Shown piece after piece: positions 7,842-16,691 of a DNA stretch of 64,000 nucleotides (position 1 is the stretch's first letter; each line of letters starts with the position of its first letter). The stretch lies in assembly GCF_000024005.1 (NCBI RefSeq), contig NC_013132.1, positions 1,550,001 to 1,614,000 of the forward strand. Direction: 5' to 3'. Source of the stretch: Chitinophaga pinensis DSM 2588 (GTDB taxonomy: Bacteria > Bacteroidota > Bacteroidia > Chitinophagales > Chitinophagaceae). Position numbers and translations under genes: made by a program. The notes beneath the pieces are model-generated. The model saw nothing but the letters and a program-made list of their open reading frames with translations, did no database searches and was not told where the DNA came from.

Positions 7842-10800
7842 TTAGTTAAACAGGTATCTGATACCGAACTGCATCTGCCAGCGGGAAATGATCGCTGTGT
7901 TGTTTGCAAAGCTGTTGGTCAGGTGTACCTGGTTGTTTGGGTCTGCATAAGGGAAGGAGAACAGTGGTGTTGTACCATCTGCCGCCAGGCCTTCATACTT
8001 CAGCGGGTTGGTCACTGTTGTTGCTTTTACGATACCCCAGTTTTTGTTTAACAGGTTGCCCACGTTAATGATATCCAGGGATAAGCGCAGTGTGTGACGG
8101 GTTTTACCAGTCTTCATGGAGATATCTTCAGTAACGTTTACGTCCGCTTTCTTGAAGAAAGGTAGTGTTACTGCGTTTGCTTTTGCAACCTCTCCACGGT
8201 GAGAAGACAGGTAACCGCTCTGGTTAATGAAGTTGTTCAGCTGTGTCCAGGTCTGAGCCGCCGTTCTTGGGTCAGCTGCTGTACCGGTAGTAGAACCTGT
8301 GTGTGTGGTAGCATTGTAAGAGCCGACATTGATCAGGTTGATGTCTTTATCGTTTTTAGGGATGTACATCAGATCATTGTTGAAACCATCACCATTCAGG
8401 TCGCCATTGTAGGTATAAGAAGTAACACCGGCAGGTGCAGCTTCATAGATCAGACCAAATGAAGTAGAGAAGTATTTAGCGTAAGATACTTTATAAGACG
8501 CCATTGCGATAATACGGTTAGGCAGTCTGTAAGAAGCATACGCCAGGTTTTCACCATTCGGGTCAGTGCTTACTGCACGTGCGCTCCACAGGGAAGAAGC
8601 GGTGCTACCTGTTTCAGCAGCGTTACGTGCATCACCATGTGTATAAGCAACGCTTACATACAGGTTTTTGTAAGTTTTCTGGATACGACCAGTAACGTTG
8701 TAAGAGTAACCTTTGTTAGTGTTGCTCATCAGGATGGCGTTACCAATGTTAGGATTATCCAGACCTGTACCTGCGTAATAATACTTGTTACTGTTAGCAA
8801 CAGTGAGATAACGGTCTCTGTGATCGCCACCGTTGCTCAGTGCAAAACCGTTTGTTTCATTCAGGTTAATGTTCTGGAAGTATACAGCGTTGATGTCTTT
8901 AGAATAGGTACCTTCTACTGTAAATACCCAGTCACCTGGCAGTTTCTTATCAACTGCTATACTTGATTTCAATACGGAAGGGTATTTGAAATTCTTGTCG
9001 GTCAGCGCTACTGCGTAGTTTTTATTAGCACTCAGCTCACCTGGAATATACTTGGTAGGATCTGCACTGAACGTTTTGTCATTCGCAGTAAATGAACCCC
9101 ACTGTACACCGTTGTTACTAGCCTGGTTGCTGATCCATACAAATGGAGGAGGACCGGAGAAGATCCCTAAACCACCTCGTACCTGTAAGGTCTTATCATC
9201 CAGTACGTCCCAGTTGAAACCGATACGTGGAGAGATCAGCAATGCATTGCCCGGCGCCTTTCCGATGTCGTAGCTTTTGCCATCTTTAAATTTGAGGGCA
9301 TTGAAGTTCGGGTTGTCCTGGAAATCCTGTTTGTAAATGGTCATATCAAGACGCAGACCGTAGGTCAGTGTGAACTTGTCAGTCACGCGCCATTTATCCT
9401 GTGCAAACAAACCTAATTCAGTTGATCCAGCATAAGCCCATGGGAAAGAACCATCAGGCAATGCGGAATACTGCAGGTAATAGCTTTTTGCAGGCACATT
9501 GTTATTTTTAACGCTATTGTAGAAATCAGTCAGACTTGCAAACTGGTAAGCGCCCTGGTAACCGGGAGCAAATGCGTTTTTGTATTTTCTATAATAATCC
9601 TGTGTACCTACGGTGATCTCATGTGCACCTTTATAAAAGGTGAAGATATCTGAGATCTGGAATACGTCTGTGTTCAGGACGTTGTTGTAAGTGTAGGGCT
9701 CGTAACCAAAGGAAGTATAGATGTTACCGTTATTCAGGATATCGACCAGTGGGAACGTGCTGGAATTGGAATGAGAAGAGCGGAAATCACGCAGGGCAGT
9801 GTAACCGATCTGGAATTTATTGGATGCTGAGTTACCGAAACGGCTGTTCAGCTCCGCAATAAAGATGTTGAAGTTATTGTTGATTACATAACCACTTCCA
9901 TAGAATGGCATAGAATTGAAACCAGGCTGTCCACCTGTAACACCTGCTGGTCTGCTGGTACTTGCAAACTGATCAGAAGATGATTTCAGGTAGTTATATT
10001 TCAGTGTCAGCGTGTGATTATTATTGATGTTCCAGTCAATTTTAGCAGTGATCTTGTCACTGTTTGTTTTGAAGGAATAACCAGCGTATGCACCTGGATC
10101 ATAACCAAAATTCGTTTTCAGGAAATTAGACAGTGCAGCCAGTGTGTCAGCATTCGCGTTGGAGATACCGGCTCCGCTGTTCGGCGTATTTGAAGCATCA
10201 GATGCGATCCAGCTGGTAGCAGGCGCTGTTTGACGGGAGGATTCGCCATTCACAAAGAAGAATACTTTGTTCTTAACGAGATAACCTCCCAGGGAAGCAC
10301 CACGGATGTTGAAAGAGAGGTCAGTTTTTGGAACAACTGCATTCTCTACTTTATAACCCTGTGTACCTTCATTTTTGAAGTAAGTGTACACTGATCCTCT
10401 GAATGTGTTAGAACCGCTTTTGGTCACGGTATTAACACCAGCGCCGGAGAACCCACCCTGACGTACGTCATAAGGTGCAACATTCACCTGGATCTGATCG
10501 ATCGCATCCAGAGAGATTGGCTGTGCACCTGCCTGACCGCCAAGCGTACCTGACAGACCGAATGAGTTGTTGAAGTTCGCACCATCCACAGTAAAGTTGT
10601 TATACTGGTTGCTGCGACCGCCAAAACTTTGTCCGCCGGCAGTGCTGGCTGAAGTAGGTTCCAGTTTGGTGAAGTCCTGTGCTGACCTGTTAATGGTAGG
10701 CAGCTTTTCCAGCTGGTCACGACTGATGATCTCCTGTGCACCTGTACGGCCGTTATTAAATGTTTTGTCTTGTTTACCTGATTTGATCACAACTTCACTC

Positions 10801-11144
10801 AGTTGTTTAGTGTCAGGTACGATGTTGAAGTCACCGGCATACTCCTGTCCCAGGGAGAGGGTTACGTTCTCAATCTTTTGATCTTTGTATCCGATGTAGG
10901 ATACAGAAATGGTGTACGGTCCTCCGACACGGACGTTTGGTACGTTATAACGTCCATCCTTACGGGTGGTCGTCATGTACTTTGTTCCGGTGGGATTGTG
11001 TAGTGCGATAATGATAGCTCCGGGAACTCCCGTTTGCCCATCTTTCACCTGCCCGTGGATTTCGGAGGTAGTCTCCTGGGCAAGTAGTAGCATAGGTAAG
11101 CTGATCAGCCCGAGGATGGCTGACAGGCATTTTTTTAATAGCAT
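7842..11144 (-). CDS. Oar-like TonB-dependent outer-membrane receptor
   Basis: A 1100-residue outer-membrane protein. Order: signal peptide (about 1-22, ending LLAQ), carboxypeptidase-regulatory-like beta-sandwich (about 25-110), plug domain (about 125-240, with FTVDGANFNNSFGLSG and IDQIQVNVAPYDVRQGGFSG), then a 22-strand barrel ending in IRYLFN. The plug segment NTVTKSGSNTFRGSVY is typical of the Oar branch of TonB-dependent receptors, known in Myxococcus for roles in development and in protease export. There is no SusD partner beside it, so it is not a standard glycan-uptake pair. Regulatory candidates lie upstream: four 11-bp-spaced TTTAAG boxes (11440-11483) and a hairpin-rich leader. The substrate is unknown. 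Confidence 0.92.
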   Translation of the reverse strand: MLLKKCLSAILGLISLPMLLLAQETTSEIHGQVKDGQTGVPGAIIIALHNPTGTKYMTTTRKDGRYNVPNVRVGGPYTISVSYIGYKDQKIENVTLSLGQEYAGDFNIVPDTKQLSEVVIKSGKQDKTFNNGRTGAQEIISRDQLEKLPTINRSAQDFTKLEPTSASTAGGQSFGGRSNQYNNFTVDGANFNNSFGLSGTLGGQAGAQPISLDAIDQIQVNVAPYDVRQGGFSGAGVNTVTKSGSNTFRGSVYTYFKNEGTQGYKVENAVVPKTDLSFNIRGASLGGYLVKNKVFFFVNGESSRQTAPATSWIASDASNTPNSGAGISNANADTLAALSNFLKTNFGYDPGAYAGYSFKTNSDKITAKIDWNINNNHTLTLKYNYLKSSSDQFASTSRPAGVTGGQPGFNSMPFYGSGYVINNNFNIFIAELNSRFGNSASNKFQIGYTALRDFRSSHSNSSTFPLVDILNNGNIYTSFGYEPYTYNNVLNTDVFQISDIFTFYKGAHEITVGTQDYYRKYKNAFAPGYQGAYQFASLTDFYNSVKNNNVPAKSYYLQYSALPDGSFPWAYAGSTELGLFAQDKWRVTDKFTLTYGLRLDMTIYKQDFQDNPNFNALKFKDGKSYDIGKAPGNALLISPRIGFNWDVLDDKTLQVRGGLGIFSGPPPFVWISNQASNNGVQWGSFTANDKTFSADPTKYIPGELSANKNYAVALTDKNFKYPSVLKSSIAVDKKLPGDWVFTVEGTYSKDINAVYFQNINLNETNGFALSNGGDHRDRYLTVANSNKYYYAGTGLDNPNIGNAILMSNTNKGYSYNVTGRIQKTYKNLYVSVAYTHGDARNAAETGSTASSLWSARAVSTDPNGENLAYASYRLPNRIIAMASYKVSYAKYFSTSFGLIYEAAPAGVTSYTYNGDLNGDGFNNDLMYIPKNDKDINLINVGSYNATTHTGSTTGTAADPRTAAQTWTQLNNFINQSGYLSSHRGEVAKANAVTLPFFKKADVNVTEDISMKTGKTRHTLRLSLDIINVGNLLNKNWGIVKATTVTNPLKYEGLAADGTTPLFSFPYADPNNQVHLTNSFANNTAIISRWQMQFGIRYLFN

Positions 11145-11313
11145 GTACTAATTGGATTTAAAGTTCGAAATACTCAAAAAAAAATCACATAACGGCAGTA
11201 GTTATGTTAACAAATTATTTAGATTTTGATTGACAGATTTACGATTACGAAATGCTCCCTGAAGTAAATAAGCGCGGAAGGTAAGTTGACCGGTAACGTT
11301 CCCGGTAAATAAT

Positions 11314-11388
11314 CTGCCGAAGCAGGAAGTCTGTCGCTGAAACGGGTATTATTAGCCGACGGATTTTTGAAAGGCACTCATTTCAGCG
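11314..11388 (-). promoter_or_regulatory. Hairpin-rich stretch upstream of the Oar-like receptor
   Basis: On the minus strand, an 8-bp pair CGCTGAAA/TTTCAGCG (11381-11388 with 11335-11342) encloses about 38 bases. It is followed by a 4-bp stem closed by a UUCG tetraloop (11314-11325, CTGC-UUCG-GCAG). Both would lie in the receptor mRNA if transcription starts near 11400-11430. No known riboswitch is recognised. The rest of the 379-base gap (11145-11523) is A/T-rich without other clear signals. Confidence 0.3.
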
Positions 11389-11439
11389 GCGGGTACGACT
11401 GTCTGTAACGTAGTTGGGGTAAGGCTTTCGGACGATTTC

Positions 11440-11483
11440 TTTTAAGTCGTTTTTAAGCCTGATTTAAGCTGATTTTAAGGTCG
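11440..11483. promoter_or_regulatory. Four tandem TTTAAG boxes at exact 11-bp spacing
   Basis: TTTAAG starts at 11441, 11452, 11463 and 11474. The surrounding 11-mers are TTTTAAGTCGT, TTTTAAGCCTG, ATTTAAGCTGA and TTTTAAGGTCG. Direct repeats with 11-bp period are the classic binding pattern of OmpR/PhoB-type winged-helix regulators. The array lies 40 bases past the APC permease stop and about 300 bases upstream of the Oar-like receptor start, so the receptor is the likely target. The regulator is not in the window. Confidence 0.55.
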
Positions 11484-11523
11484 GATGTTTGTTCGTGTTT
11501 CCCGTAACAGGAGCGTATGTATT

Positions 11524-12861
11524 TTATAGATCTCCCTGGGCGGTATTTTCATTTTTTGCCTTCATCCAGAGATATAAAGGAATGCCTGTCATCTGTAAAA
11601 GGAATCCATAGAAGATGGTTTTTTGTCCGGCGCTGGCAATTGCCCAGAATACATATCCGAAGGAAATAGTGAAGAGTAGGATGCATTGCGCCCATTCGCT
11701 TTTCGTCAGTTGTTTGCTCGTACGTAATACAAAGTAGGAGGCTGTTGAAAACAGGTAAGGTATCAGTACAGAGAGCGTAGACAGTAATACGAGGAATTTA
11801 AACTGGTCTACCAGTCCCTTGTTGTAGTTCATGATCATAAATATGGAGATCAATATACTGCTGAAAAACATACCTACATAAGGTACACCTTTCTTATTCT
11901 CTTTGCCAAATACACGCGGAAAGAGCTTGTCTTTTGCGATCGCATAAGGTAACTGTCCCTGGATCAGGATCCAGCCATTCAGGGCGCCAAATGCCGCAAT
12001 CGCTACACCGGCGCTCACCAGGAAACGGGCATGAGGGCCCCACATGATGACAGCTGCATCTGCGAAGGGTGTCAGACTATTTTGTAACTGAGCGGGTGGA
12101 ATGATACCCATTACACTCACTGTTCCCAATACATATACAATTGTAACGATGATCAGTCCAAGCATTGTAGCACGGGGGATGGTCCGCTGTGGATCGGCTA
12201 CTTTATCTGCCGGTACAGTGGCCGACTCTATCCCTACAAATGCAAACATGGTGAAGGTCACCGTCTGTGAAATGACTTCAAACAATGACATATTGCTGTT
12301 ATTGAAAGGAGGGAAGTTGTCAAACCGGATGAAGAATAATCCGCAGAAAGCAACCGCGATCAGCGGAATCAGTTTCAGGATGGTCGTGATCAATTGTACC
12401 CGTCCCGATACTCTTACGCCGGCATTGTTGATCCAGGTGAGCAGCCAGATGGAAGCCAGTCCTGTTGATGCCGCCGCCAGTGTGCTGGTAGATAACAAAG
12501 GAATAAAGGTACTCAGTGCGCTCACAAAGCCTACCGTAATAGCCGCATTTGCACAGGCTACCGCAATGTAGTACCCCCAGGCAATCGAAAAACCCATATA
12601 ATCACCGAAGCCCCGGCGGGTATAAGCGTATGGTCCGCCGGTAACATTAGGGACGATCCGGCTCAGATTACTAAAGACCTTTACCAGGAAAAAACAGCCT
12701 GTTGCAGAAATCACCCATCCCAGCAGACTGACACTGCCAAAGGAAGATAAGGCGGCTGGCGCCAGGAATATACCAGCGCCGATCATATTCCCGACAATCA
12801 GGGAGGTGCTGGTTAATAAACCCAGTTTATTCTTTTCTGTGTGCGCTGTTTTTTCGGGCAT
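11524..12861 (-). CDS. APC-family amino acid permease
   Basis: A 445-residue inner-membrane transporter with about 12 membrane segments, of the amino acid-polyamine-organocation superfamily. The first helix holds the substrate-binding signature GNMIGAGIFLAPAAL and helix 3 region has NVTGGPYAYTRRGFG, both typical of the AdiC/ArcD-like (basic amino acid or agmatine antiporter) branch. Specificity is not provable from sequence. The ATG at 12861 is chosen over a TTG at 12882 because the TTG lies inside a perfect TAnnTTTG promoter element. No decarboxylase or deiminase gene is adjacent that would name the substrate. Confidence 0.88.
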   Translation of the reverse strand: MPEKTAHTEKNKLGLLTSTSLIVGNMIGAGIFLAPAALSSFGSVSLLGWVISATGCFFLVKVFSNLSRIVPNVTGGPYAYTRRGFGDYMGFSIAWGYYIAVACANAAITVGFVSALSTFIPLLSTSTLAAASTGLASIWLLTWINNAGVRVSGRVQLITTILKLIPLIAVAFCGLFFIRFDNFPPFNNSNMSLFEVISQTVTFTMFAFVGIESATVPADKVADPQRTIPRATMLGLIIVTIVYVLGTVSVMGIIPPAQLQNSLTPFADAAVIMWGPHARFLVSAGVAIAAFGALNGWILIQGQLPYAIAKDKLFPRVFGKENKKGVPYVGMFFSSILISIFMIMNYNKGLVDQFKFLVLLSTLSVLIPYLFSTASYFVLRTSKQLTKSEWAQCILLFTISFGYVFWAIASAGQKTIFYGFLLQMTGIPLYLWMKAKNENTAQGDL

Positions 12862-12879
12862 ATAGAGTCGTATTGGCGA

Positions 12880-12887
12880 CAAAAATA
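12880..12887 (-). promoter_or_regulatory. Putative -7 element of the APC permease gene
   Basis: The minus strand reads TATTTTTG, an exact TAnnTTTG match. It would start transcription about 10-15 bases before the ATG at 12861. No clear TTTG lies 19-21 bases upstream. Confidence 0.4.
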
Positions 12888-12924
12888 GGTTTTGAGGCAG
12901 AAATTGGAATTATTAAAGGGAATA

Positions 12925-12955
12925 TTTGCTGATTTCAGGAAAAATTATACATTTG
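12925..12955 (+). promoter_or_regulatory. Sigma-A promoter of tRNA-Ala
   Basis: TTTG at 12925-12928, exactly 19 bases, then TACATTTG at 12948-12955: a full match to the Bacteroidota promoter consensus. Transcription would start near 12961, about ten bases before the tRNA. Confidence 0.8.
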
Positions 12956-12969
12956 CACACCATTCAGCA

Positions 12970-13044
<75 letters not shown>

Positions 13045-13052
13045 AAGATTAT

Positions 13053-13089
13053 CAGGCTTTTAGATGAATATCTAAAAGCCTGTTTTTTT
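13053..13089 (+). terminator. Terminator of tRNA-Ala
   Basis: A perfect 13-bp stem (13053-13065 with 13070-13082) with a GAAT loop followed by seven T's: a textbook rho-independent terminator, ten bases past the tRNA. Confidence 0.92.
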
Positions 13090-13091
13090 GA

Positions 13092-13249
13092 TATGAGATA
13101 GGGCCTGCACTTGAACAAGTATCACCCATGTTACTTCCGATAGTAATGATGCGGCCTCCCGCTTTAAGATGTTTAACAACCTCCAATACAGCTACGAACA
13201 CCGCTTTAACATTGATATCTATCACTTTGTCATAATCTGCAATAGTCAG
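13092..13249 (-). pseudogene. Remnant of a short-chain dehydrogenase/reductase gene
   Basis: Read on the minus strand just after the MFS stop codon (and in the same frame), about 50 codons translate to an unmistakable SDR core: DYDKVIDINVKAVF, then GGRIITIGSNMGD, then GPISY, where the Tyr is at the place of the catalytic Tyr. The start of the enzyme (Rossmann TGxxxGIG) is missing. The copy breaks off right after the Tyr, where the tRNA-Ala terminator begins, so the Lys of YxxxK is lost. It is therefore a fragment without ends, left by deletion or recombination next to the tRNA. Confidence 0.75.
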
Positions 13250-13255
13250 TAGTAA

Positions 13256-14635
13256 CTAACGCTTCCAACATAGTATCGCTGCCAATCCCAGAGATACTCC
13301 AATTGCAGACGTAGATATAGCAAAGCTGAGTTGAATTTCCTCTGCGCTTGCACCTTCTGGCGCAAGTGTAAAGAACAGACCACCAACCAGTGCAACGAAT
13401 ACAGCAGCACTGATCTGTAATGTGGCGCTTACCAAGCCCGCTGCAAGTCCTGAGAAACGTGCATCAACCTGATCAACATTTAATCGCACCAGCGCGGGAA
13501 TAGCCATTCCCTGCCCCAGACCAATAATAAACAGTGGTACAGGAAGCCAGGACGGATGATCTGCTACAGCTAGTACGGCAGCAAGCATTAAACCGACAAC
13601 TTCCAGTATCATACCAAATGCAGCCGTGCGTGAACCAAGCCATTTAGCAACGGATGGACTACACCAGGGACCAAGGAAGAAACCTATGCCCAGGGGCAAT
13701 ATAGCCAGCCCTGTAGCCAGTGTATCGTGCGCCAGCGCGCCCTGCTCGTAGACAGCAAAAATGAGAAAGAAAGATGCAAGGGCATAAAAGAAGAATGCGG
13801 CAGCCAGACTGCGACGCAACCCAGGCGACATCAGTAAAGAAGTATATACCAGTGGCGAATGACCTGTTGATTCCTTCTTTTTTTCGTACTGCCAGAATAG
13901 GAACAACAAAGGCAAGCTAAGTATTAATAATACTACGCACCACCATGGCCAGTGATTTTCACGCCCTTCGATAAGCGGGAACACAAACGACAATAACCCT
14001 GCGGCAAGAAGTAATGCGCCGGGAATATCCAGTTTATCCGATCGTTCCGCACGGTTCTCGTGTAGCAACAGCAAAGCAGCAGGTATGGCAAGCACAATAA
14101 CAGGTAAGTTGATGAGGAACACACTTCGCCATCCCATGCCAAACAAATCGGCAGATACGAGCACCCCTCCCAGCAACTGCCCACATACAGAGGCCAGACC
14201 AAAAGTAGCACCATAAAGGCTAAGTGCCCGGTTCTTTTCATCAGAAGGGAAAATAGCATGGATAGAAGCCAGCGATTGCGGGCCCATGATGGCTGCTGTT
14301 ACACCCTGCAACAGCCGCCCTGCTATCAGTACAGCAGGAGACGGTGCCAGGCCGCAAATTGCGGATGCCAGACCAAAGCCAAGCATACCACTTATTAACA
14401 CCCGTTTTCGACCATAAATGTCGCCCAAACGGCCTCCTAATATCAATGTAACAGCATACGCAGCAGCATACACTGATACGACCAGCTGTGAATCAGCCTG
14501 AGACGCATGCAGGTCCGTGCGGATCGCAGGCAGCGCCACATTGACGATAAAAAAATCGAGCGGCGGTAGTAATGTACCGGTTAACAGCACGATCAGCGCC
14601 AGCCATCGGCGAGGGTCACTAATATTTTCTTTCAT
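13256..14635 (-). CDS. MFS transporter, EmrB/QacA (DHA2)-like
   Basis: A 459-residue inner-membrane transporter of the major facilitator superfamily with about 14 hydrophobic segments. Motif A is GGRLGDIYGRKR (about residues 67-78), motif B/C region includes LIAGRLLQGVTAAIMGP, and the first helix has LDFFIVNVALPAI, as in drug:H+ antiporters of the DHA2 class. Likely role: proton-driven export of a small toxic compound. A broken SDR gene follows immediately, a pairing often seen in transferred detoxification gene sets, but no TetR-type repressor is beside it. No HlyD-type adaptor or TolC is present. The ATG at 14635 fits the family start. Confidence 0.88.
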   Translation of the reverse strand: MKENISDPRRWLALIVLLTGTLLPPLDFFIVNVALPAIRTDLHASQADSQLVVSVYAAAYAVTLILGGRLGDIYGRKRVLISGMLGFGLASAICGLAPSPAVLIAGRLLQGVTAAIMGPQSLASIHAIFPSDEKNRALSLYGATFGLASVCGQLLGGVLVSADLFGMGWRSVFLINLPVIVLAIPAALLLLHENRAERSDKLDIPGALLLAAGLLSFVFPLIEGRENHWPWWCVVLLILSLPLLFLFWQYEKKKESTGHSPLVYTSLLMSPGLRRSLAAAFFFYALASFFLIFAVYEQGALAHDTLATGLAILPLGIGFFLGPWCSPSVAKWLGSRTAAFGMILEVVGLMLAAVLAVADHPSWLPVPLFIIGLGQGMAIPALVRLNVDQVDARFSGLAAGLVSATLQISAAVFVALVGGLFFTLAPEGASAEEIQLSFAISTSAIGVSLGLAAILCWKR

Positions 14636-14911
14636 GATCGCAGTAGTATGTTCGATTTTAAGTGCGCAGATTAGCTATTGACAATCGTTATCACGGCAGA
14701 AAGCAGTCACTTATTATCGTATTTATGAAATTTCTCCGGGGCAAATATCCTTCCAAACTTATGCTATTGTTATATTGATATCAAAGTTGTTTATATGATT
14801 TTCAATGATAGCCGAAAGGAATTCATACAGCCGGTTGACGGCAGGTAAAATTCAATGAATGTAACCTAGGATACCGCTCTGAAGATGACGGTTATGTTCA
14901 ACTGGCCAAAG

Positions 14912-14931
14912 TTCGTCGCCGGGCCGACGAA
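14912..14931. repeat. Short inverted repeat in the MFS intergenic gap
   Basis: Arms TTCGTCG (14912-14918) and CGACGAA (14925-14931) pair perfectly around CCGGGC. It lies in the 405-base gap between the two efflux-pump genes, about 280 bases upstream of the start at 14635. It could be an operator or a weak hairpin; no more can be said. Confidence 0.35.
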
Positions 14932-14961
14932 TTCTTTATCCAATATTAATTCAATCAATTT

Positions 14962-15011
14962 GCAGTCAATTCAATATGCCCCTTCACTATACGGGCTATT
15001 GAATTGACTGC
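14962..15011. repeat. Long inverted repeat after the DHA2 pump gene
   Basis: Arms 14962-14981 and 14993-15011 pair over 19 bp with one bulged T; the outer 15 bp are perfect (GCAGTCAATTCAATA and its complement). The loop is CTTCACTATAC. It ends 29 bases past the stop of the minus-strand gene at 15041 and so can act as its terminator, although the following bases are A/T-mixed rather than a T-run. The remaining gap (14636-14911) shows no gene. Confidence 0.6.
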
Positions 15012-15040
15012 CGCCATTTACCCGGGTTGCTTCTTTGAAA

Positions 15041-16627
15041 TCAATGCCCTGCAGTTTCGATCACACGCGTTTTCCGTTGCGATTCTTTTACAAAAATCAG
15101 CACCAAAGGCACACTCACTAAAAATAAATAGCCTACCCATAAAAATACATCCATATAAGAAAGCAGGGTGGATTGTCGCTGTACGGAACTTTCTAAAACG
15201 GCATAAGCGCTTTGTTTAGCCGTTAAAAAGTCAAAACCCCGTTGTTGAAAACCGGCAATTAATTGCGAGAGTCTTTGTTGTACGGTCGGATCATCCTGAT
15301 TTAGATGGCTGACCAGTGTAACGCGATGTTGTTGAGATTCCCGTGCGATAAACGTCGAGATCAGTGCGACGCCAAATGCGCCACCGAGTTGACGGAACAT
15401 GCCGGTCAGCGCTGCGCCCTGGGCGATCTCTTTTCCTTCCAGGGTGGAAAGAGACATGGTCGTTACCGGTACATACAGCAGACCAAGACCTAATCCCCTG
15501 ACGAATAACACGGCATATAAATTCGCACTTCCCGTTTGCAGGGTCAGCAGATGATAAGACCAGTATCCGTAGACAAAGAAGGTAAGCATTCCTAACACGA
15601 TCAGGTATTTAGAGGAAACACCCCGCTGAATCAGCCGTGATACGATTACTACTACGACGGCCACAAAAAGAGTGCCCGGCAGAAGTAATATGCCTGACTG
15701 GAAAGCGCTCCATCCGAGCAGGCTCTGGGTATACAAGGGAAGCACGAAGGTCGTACCAAACAAGCCAAAACCTATTAAAAAGGTAAGTATCGTTCCAATC
15801 CTTAGATTGGTATTTCTTAGTACCCTTAATTCAACAATCGGATAACGGTAATTTAATTGCCGCCAGATGAAGCAGATAATACCAAATACGGCCATTACGG
15901 TCAATATGATAATGAGTTTACTGCTAAACCAGTCGTCTTCCTGTCCCTTTTCAAGTACGTATTGCAGCGAGGATACACCAACGGTCAGTAATATAATACC
16001 CAGCCAGTCAACTTCATTGGCAGGTCGCTTTTGTTCGTACCGCGGACTCCTGACATATTGAAGAGATAAAACCGTGGCGACAATACCAATCGGAACATTG
16101 ATGTAAAAGATCACGGGCCATGAATAATGATCGATCAGGTAGCCACCCAGTGTTGGTCCGATCGTTGGTCCGATGATGAGTCCCAATGTATAGATCCCTT
16201 GTGCAACGGCTCTTTTCTCAGATGGCCAGCTTTCAGCGATGATCGTTTGTGAGGTCACCAGTAAGGCGCCGCCACCAAGTCCCTGTACGAAACGGTATAG
16301 CATGATTTGCCATATATTAGTGGCACTGCCGCACAGGACGGAACAAATGGTAAAAACGAGAATAGATACTGCGAAGTAATTGCGTCTCCCAAATTGCTGG
16401 GAAAGCCAGCTGGTCATAGGGACGATAATCACATTTGCTAATGAATAAGCAGTGATAACCCATCCAATTTCGTTGACAGTTGCGCCTAAGTTTCCGCGAA
16501 GGTCATTGAGCGCTACATTGACGATGGTAGTGTCGATCAGCTCAAGCATGGCACATACCACTGCCACGACGGTAATAATGATCCGCCTGGATCCATATTC
16601 AACAAGCGAGTTTTCGGTCGTTTCCAT
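15041..16627 (-). CDS. DHA2-family multidrug efflux MFS transporter (EmrB-like)
   Basis: A 528-residue inner-membrane transporter with 14 predicted membrane segments, matching EmrB/QacA-type proton-driven drug exporters in length and motifs. LIDTTIVNVALNDL lies in helix 1, LSQQFGRRNYF in the motif A loop, LYRFVQGLGGGALL in helix 4, and GLIIGPTIGPTLGGYLIDHYSW is motif C. The ATG at 16627 is chosen rather than an upstream start at 16666, because homologues begin near METTENSL. EmrB normally works with an HlyD-type adaptor and TolC; neither is adjacent. A perfect 9-bp inverted repeat 40-64 bases upstream is a candidate repressor site. It may be an independent inner-membrane pump. Confidence 0.9.
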   Translation of the reverse strand: METTENSLVEYGSRRIIITVVAVVCAMLELIDTTIVNVALNDLRGNLGATVNEIGWVITAYSLANVIIVPMTSWLSQQFGRRNYFAVSILVFTICSVLCGSATNIWQIMLYRFVQGLGGGALLVTSQTIIAESWPSEKRAVAQGIYTLGLIIGPTIGPTLGGYLIDHYSWPVIFYINVPIGIVATVLSLQYVRSPRYEQKRPANEVDWLGIILLTVGVSSLQYVLEKGQEDDWFSSKLIIILTVMAVFGIICFIWRQLNYRYPIVELRVLRNTNLRIGTILTFLIGFGLFGTTFVLPLYTQSLLGWSAFQSGILLLPGTLFVAVVVVIVSRLIQRGVSSKYLIVLGMLTFFVYGYWSYHLLTLQTGSANLYAVLFVRGLGLGLLYVPVTTMSLSTLEGKEIAQGAALTGMFRQLGGAFGVALISTFIARESQQHRVTLVSHLNQDDPTVQQRLSQLIAGFQQRGFDFLTAKQSAYAVLESSVQRQSTLLSYMDVFLWVGYLFLVSVPLVLIFVKESQRKTRVIETAGH

Positions 16628-16666
16628 GATAACATATATAGTACTGAGGAGAGAACATTCATTCAC

Positions 16667-16691
16667 CGCCGGATAATGTCAGTATCCGGCG
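16667..16691. promoter_or_regulatory. Candidate operator upstream of the EmrB-like gene
   Basis: Perfect 9-bp arms CGCCGGATA (16667-16675) and TATCCGGCG (16683-16691) with a 7-base spacer, 40-64 bases upstream of the ATG at 16627. The dyad size and position fit a TetR- or MarR-type repressor site. No such repressor gene lies in the window. Confidence 0.45.
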
